Positions 61,299-64,000 of a DNA stretch of 64,000 bases are shown piece after piece. The notes below the pieces were generated by a model, which was not told the origin of the DNA, did no database searches, and was given only the letters and a program-made list of their open reading frames with translations. The stretch is taken from assembly GCA_947495795.1 (NCBI GenBank), contig CANMAI010000007.1, positions 1-64,000 of the forward strand, given 5' to 3'. A program made the translations under genes and the position numbers. The DNA is from an uncultured Paracoccaceae bacterium. GTDB lineage: Bacteria; Pseudomonadota; Alphaproteobacteria; Rhodobacterales; Rhodobacteraceae. The first letter of the stretch is position 1; every line of letters begins with the position of its first letter.

Positions 61299-61382
61299 AC
61301 ATGCATCACCTATCACTGCCTGAAATCAAGGATTTCAACGAGGCAGGTGATACCTGATGTCTCGAGTTAAGGGTGAAACGCT
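61283..61382 (+). repeat. dispersed palindromic repeat, copy B
   Basis: AAAGCGTTTCGCCCTGAACA, GCATCACCTATCACTGCCTG, GATTTCAACGAGGCAGGTGA, ending GGGTGAAACGC: the plus-strand counterpart of copy A at 14257-14357. The ends form short inverted repeats, and the middle ATCACCTATCACTGCCTGAA can pair with the GAGGCAGGTGAT arm. It spans the stop codon of the GMC gene. Confidence 0.7.
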
Positions 61383-61508
61383 ATAGCAGCACTCCGCTGA
61401 ATAGAGTGCTAAGGCGCTGAAATCACAGGCATTAACAATAAATTTTCTTGCCTGTGGAACACTTCCTTTGCCATGCTTTCCAAATGAGCAGCGATAAAAG
61501 GAGTGTGT

Positions 61509-61778
61509 ATGAGCCGGTCTGAAACCGAACTGATGCTGAAGGGCCATGGCCTGATCACGGCCGAGATCCTCTACCGCATGCCCGATTGCCAATCCATGTT
61601 GCAGGTCTTCACCTGGCAGGATTACGACCTTGCCCCCGAATTTCCGAAGCTCCACGGATTTCTGGAGTTCTGGGAAGCGGAGCTGGATGGCCCCCTCCAT
61701 TCCGTGCGCTATTCGCACCAGCACCTTGTTCGCGCCGGAGAGTGGCGCAAGGTGGATGGGGAAATTCTTCTGAACTGA
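61509..61778 (+). CDS. usg: Usg family protein
   Basis: 89 residues from the ATG at 61509 with AAAGGAG upstream (a GTG at 61503 is less likely). GLITAEILYRMPDCQSMLQV, FTWQDYDLAPEFPKL and GEWRKVDGEI match the Usg family, first noted near trpF in Caulobacter. Function unknown. No trp genes are nearby here. Confidence 0.88.
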   Translation: MSRSETELMLKGHGLITAEILYRMPDCQSMLQVFTWQDYDLAPEFPKLHGFLEFWEAELDGPLHSVRYSHQHLVRAGEWRKVDGEILLN

Positions 61779-61929
61779 GGGTCTATCAGCTCCGGGGGGC
61801 GCGTGCGCCCTGCCAAGAGGCAGGACAATCGGCGGCAAGGGCCGCCGGAAACGGCATAGCCGTTTCGCACGCGCGGCGCACCGCCCCGAACGGAGTGCCC
61901 GGGGCAGGCGTTGCATCAGCGTCGCGCGA

Positions 61930-62634
61930 TCAGTCCCGCGCCGGAACGTTCAGCCCTGTCTGGCTGGCGGGGCGGGCAATTGCGGCATCCAGCCAACGCT
62001 GGACGTTCGGCATTTCAGTCAGCCCCACCAAATCACCGGCCTCGTAGAAAACCTTCACACCGCGCACCCAAGGGAAGATCGCGATATCGGCGATCGTATA
62101 GTCACCGCCCATGATCCACTCCCGCCCGTCAAGGCGCTTTTCCAGCACGGTCAGCAGCCGGTTGCTTTCCGCGACATAACGCGCCTTCGGCCGGGGATCC
62201 TCGATATCCTTGCCCGCAAACTTATGAAAGAACCCGAGCTGTCCGAACATCGGCCCCACGCCGCCCATCTGAAACATCAGCCACTGATACGTCTCGTACT
62301 TGCCAGCCGCATCCGCCGGGATCAGCTTGCCCGTTTTCTCCGCCAGATACTGAAGGATGGCACCGGATTCCCACAAGCCCATAGGCTTTCCACTCGGCCC
62401 ATCCGGATCAATGATCGCCGGGATCTTGTTGTTGGGATTGAGCGAGAGGAACGCATCACTCTTCACATCCGCATCCGCAAGCGTCACCTTATGTGCCTCG
62501 TAGGGCAGGCCAAGCTCTTCCAGTGCGATAGAGGCCTTCACCCCATTGGGCGTGGGGAAGGAATAAAGCTGAATGCGGTCCGGGTGCTGGGCAGGCCAGC
62601 GGGCAGTGATGGGAAACGCGGAGAGATCGGCCAT
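61930..62634 (-). CDS. glutathione S-transferase family protein (YghU/Ure2p-like)
   Basis: 234 residues from the ATG at 62634. The N-terminal thioredoxin-like half has LYSFPTPNGVKASIALEELG and NNKIPAIIDPD, and GLWESGAILQYLAEKTG. The C-terminal helical half has EWIMGGDYTIADIAIFPWV. It is of the type that binds glutathione disulfide (YghU/YfcG). A role in oxidative stress is inferred from the family. Confidence 0.9.
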   Translation of the reverse strand: MADLSAFPITARWPAQHPDRIQLYSFPTPNGVKASIALEELGLPYEAHKVTLADADVKSDAFLSLNPNNKIPAIIDPDGPSGKPMGLWESGAILQYLAEKTGKLIPADAAGKYETYQWLMFQMGGVGPMFGQLGFFHKFAGKDIEDPRPKARYVAESNRLLTVLEKRLDGREWIMGGDYTIADIAIFPWVRGVKVFYEAGDLVGLTEMPNVQRWLDAAIARPASQTGLNVPARD

Positions 62635-62825
62635 TTGGGCAAGTCCTTTCAAGTGTCTGAGCCTTTCCACATGTGGCCGATATACGCGGATTGGAAGCGC
62701 CGTTTGGGAAACAGCTTGTTTTCCCTTCGGGTTGCGCTCAGATAGCCTCGGATTGCAATACCGGAATAATAAACCGGGGGCGATCTCAAGTAACGCCGGG
62801 GGTCTCCCGCAACACGGAGGGCAAT

Positions 62826-63254
62826 ATGCTTCAGGAATTCAAGGATTTCATCGCCAAGGGCAATGTCATGGACATGGCTGTTGGTATTATCATCGGTGCC
62901 GCATTTACGGCGATCGTCACATCGCTTGTCGGGGACCTGATAGAGCCGATCATCGGCCTTGTCCTCGGAGGAATAGATTTTTCCAACTTCTTTATCACAC
63001 TTGATGGTGGTGAATATACAACGCTGACAGCGGTGGAAGAAGCGGGTGCCGCTGCGTTGAAATACGGTAATTTCATCACGGCGCTCATCAACTTTCTGAT
63101 CATCGCCTTCGTGGTGTTCTTGCTCGTCAAGATGGTCAATCGGGTAAAGGACGCAGCCGATGGAGACCAGCCGGAAGAAGAGCCGGCCCCCGCAGGTCCA
63201 ACTCAGGAAGAGCTGCTGATCGAGATCCGCGACCTTCTGGCAAAACAGGCCTGA
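62826..63254 (+). CDS. mscL: large-conductance mechanosensitive channel
   Basis: 142 residues from the ATG at 62826, preceded by a ribosome-like [25 protein letters not shown] is the pore-lining first helix, [20 protein letters not shown] the second, and the C-terminal helix ([14 protein letters not shown]) is the cytoplasmic bundle. It releases solutes on hypo-osmotic shock. A strong palindrome follows. Confidence 0.97.
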   Translation: MLQEFKDFIAKGNVMDMAVGIIIGAAFTAIVTSLVGDLIEPIIGLVLGGIDFSNFFITLDGGEYTTLTAVEEAGAAALKYGNFITALINFLIIAFVVFLLVKMVNRVKDAADGDQPEEEPAPAGPTQEELLIEIRDLLAKQA

Positions 63255-63262
63255 TGACAGGA

Positions 63263-63291
63263 GGGCAGACGGCAATTGCCGTCTGCCCTTT
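63263..63291 (+). terminator. palindromic terminator after mscL
   Basis: A perfect 26-base palindrome: GGGCAGACGGCAA (63263-63275) and its reverse complement TTGCCGTCTGCCC (63276-63288), followed by TTTAA. It lies 9 bases after the mscL stop. Confidence 0.75.
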
Positions 63292-63728
63292 AAGGGGTCT
63301 GCGTCATGTAAGGCCGGGATCGCTGCCGCTTTTCCTGTGCCGTGCGGTGAACCCTTTCCATCACATTTCCACCAAGCTTCAGGTGAAATCCAAAATCAGC
63401 CAAATCGGTCAACCTTTGCAAAGGCCCGATGGCCAATCGGGATGGCATCGGTGCTCCGCTCAGCGCAGATCCGCCTTAGGCCAAAACTCCGCCAATACGC
63501 CCCGCGCCCTTTTCCGGCTTGGCAGAACCCCCCCGGCTTGGCCGCCAAAACAGCGCTTCCGAGACGGGAGAAACCGGCAAACAATAGGGCGGAAGGGCAA
63601 TGCCAACTGCGCCTACTGTGCTTTGACCTCTCCACCCAAACACCATACATCACCCGATGGTTTGAGATCCTGGAATTCAGGCCACTTCATGCGATCCAGT
63701 ATCAGGTAGAGACGCAACAGGTGCGAAT
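63292..63728. other. gene-free gap between mscL and ald
   Basis: About 435 bases. Several ORFs of 85-152 codons exist on both strands, but their products look like frame-shadows (many Arg, Ser, Cys) with no ribosome sites. I see no repeat or site that I can name. Confidence 0.4.
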
Positions 63729-64000
63729 TTATACCTTCAGCGCCAGCCGGGGCGAGAGAACATCGATGCCAAGCGCCCGCCCCACAGCGGCATAAGTCAG
63801 CTTGCCCGAATGTGTGTTCAGCCCTGCGAGCAGATGCTCGTCATCCTCGCACGCCTGCCGCCACCCCTTGTTGGCAAGGGCCAGCATGAAGGGCATCGTC
63901 GCATTGCCAAGCGCAATCGTCGATGTCCGCGCTACCGCACCCGGCATATTGGCCACGCAATAATGCAGAATGCCATCTACCTCGTAAATCGGGTCATCAT
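63729..64000 (-). CDS. ald: alanine dehydrogenase, 3' end only
   Basis: About 90 C-terminal residues; the gene runs off the right edge. [31 protein letters not shown], then [21 protein letters not shown] match the end of Ald, which converts alanine to pyruvate and ammonia with NAD+. Confidence 0.93.
   Translation of the reverse strand, partial: DDPIYEVDGILHYCVANMPGAVARTSTIALGNATMPFMLALANKGWRQACEDDEHLLAGLNTHSGKLTYAAVGRALGIDVLSPRLALKV

Noticed and set aside
59646-61316. 556-codon ORF antisense to the GMC oxidoreductase
   Set aside because: Shadow frame created by high third-position GC; the GMC motifs lie on the plus strand.
63396-63653. 85-codon ORF in the gap before ald
   Set aside because: No ribosome site, odd residue composition, and overlapping ORFs on the other strand are equally long.
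1-64000. CRISPR array or complete insertion sequence
   Set aside because: No regularly spaced direct repeats were seen. The only transposase text is the broken IS3 remnant at 20380-21000.

Overview
The window is a piece of an alphaproteobacterial chromosome, most likely Rhodobacterales (Roseobacter/Rhodobacter relatives). The signs are an F0 operon atpI-atpB-atpE-atpF'-atpF with both b' and b subunits and no F1 genes beside it, an uvrC-pgsA-moaD-moaE block, an Usg protein, a DUF1674/SDHAF4 protein, YtoQ, and generally GC-rich protein-coding DNA. No ribosomal operon, CRISPR array or complete insertion sequence is present.

Region 1 (1 to about 8005) is an accessory island that ends at the 3' end of a tRNA-Arg(ACG) gene (8006-8082, minus). 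Its base composition is visibly less GC-rich than the rest. Its left part carries a Ner-like HTH gene and a divergent membrane-anchored HTH regulator. Its core is a compact cluster. Five overlapping plus-strand genes encode an acyl-carrier-protein-like protein, an XRE regulator, an ImmA/IrrE metallopeptidase fused to a chagasin-like cysteine-protease inhibitor domain, a papain-like cysteine peptidase, and a thymidylate-synthase-like protein. A convergent pair encodes a MazG-like pyrophosphohydrolase with a long C-terminal extension and a uracil-DNA-glycosylase-like protein. A divergent gene encodes a membrane-tethered protein with a dCTP deaminase/dUTPase fold. I do not recognise this combination as a described system. 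I propose that it is a candidate anti-phage or nucleotide-surveillance module with protease-based control, and it is the main discovery here.

Region 2 (8.1-27.3 kb) is ordinary chromosome: an orphan sensor kinase, a TVP38-type membrane protein with a pyridine nucleotide-disulfide oxidoreductase, a thiopurine methyltransferase-like enzyme, a LysE exporter, a VOC protein, rpmH-rnpA-yidD (without yidC), small metabolic and DUF genes, an MFS transporter, a scrambled IS3-family remnant, a heparinase II/III protein, rsmB-htpX, a TetR gene with a clear tandem operator, and an ArsR regulator.

Region 3 (27.6-47.3 kb) is housekeeping: the ATP synthase F0 operon with a strong terminator, an FrhB-type iron-sulfur flavoprotein, a CoA transferase, an SppA peptidase, a Na+/Ca2+ exchanger, a pteridine-reductase-like SDR, uvrC, pgsA, moaD, moaE, an OmpA/BON envelope protein, ubiA and rsmE, two hypothetical genes, pheS, and a Flp pilin.

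Region 4 (47.6-64 kb) holds pheT, a TPP-riboswitch-controlled thiamine salvage operon (thiM-thiE-thiD-thiY-tenA-thiZ-thiX), rsgA, DUF2867, ytoQ, a small kinase-like ATPase, a GMC oxidoreductase, usg, a glutathione transferase, mscL and the 3' end of ald. Two families of short dispersed palindromic repeats occur (14257-14357 with 61283-61382, and 30197-30248 with 58376-58420).
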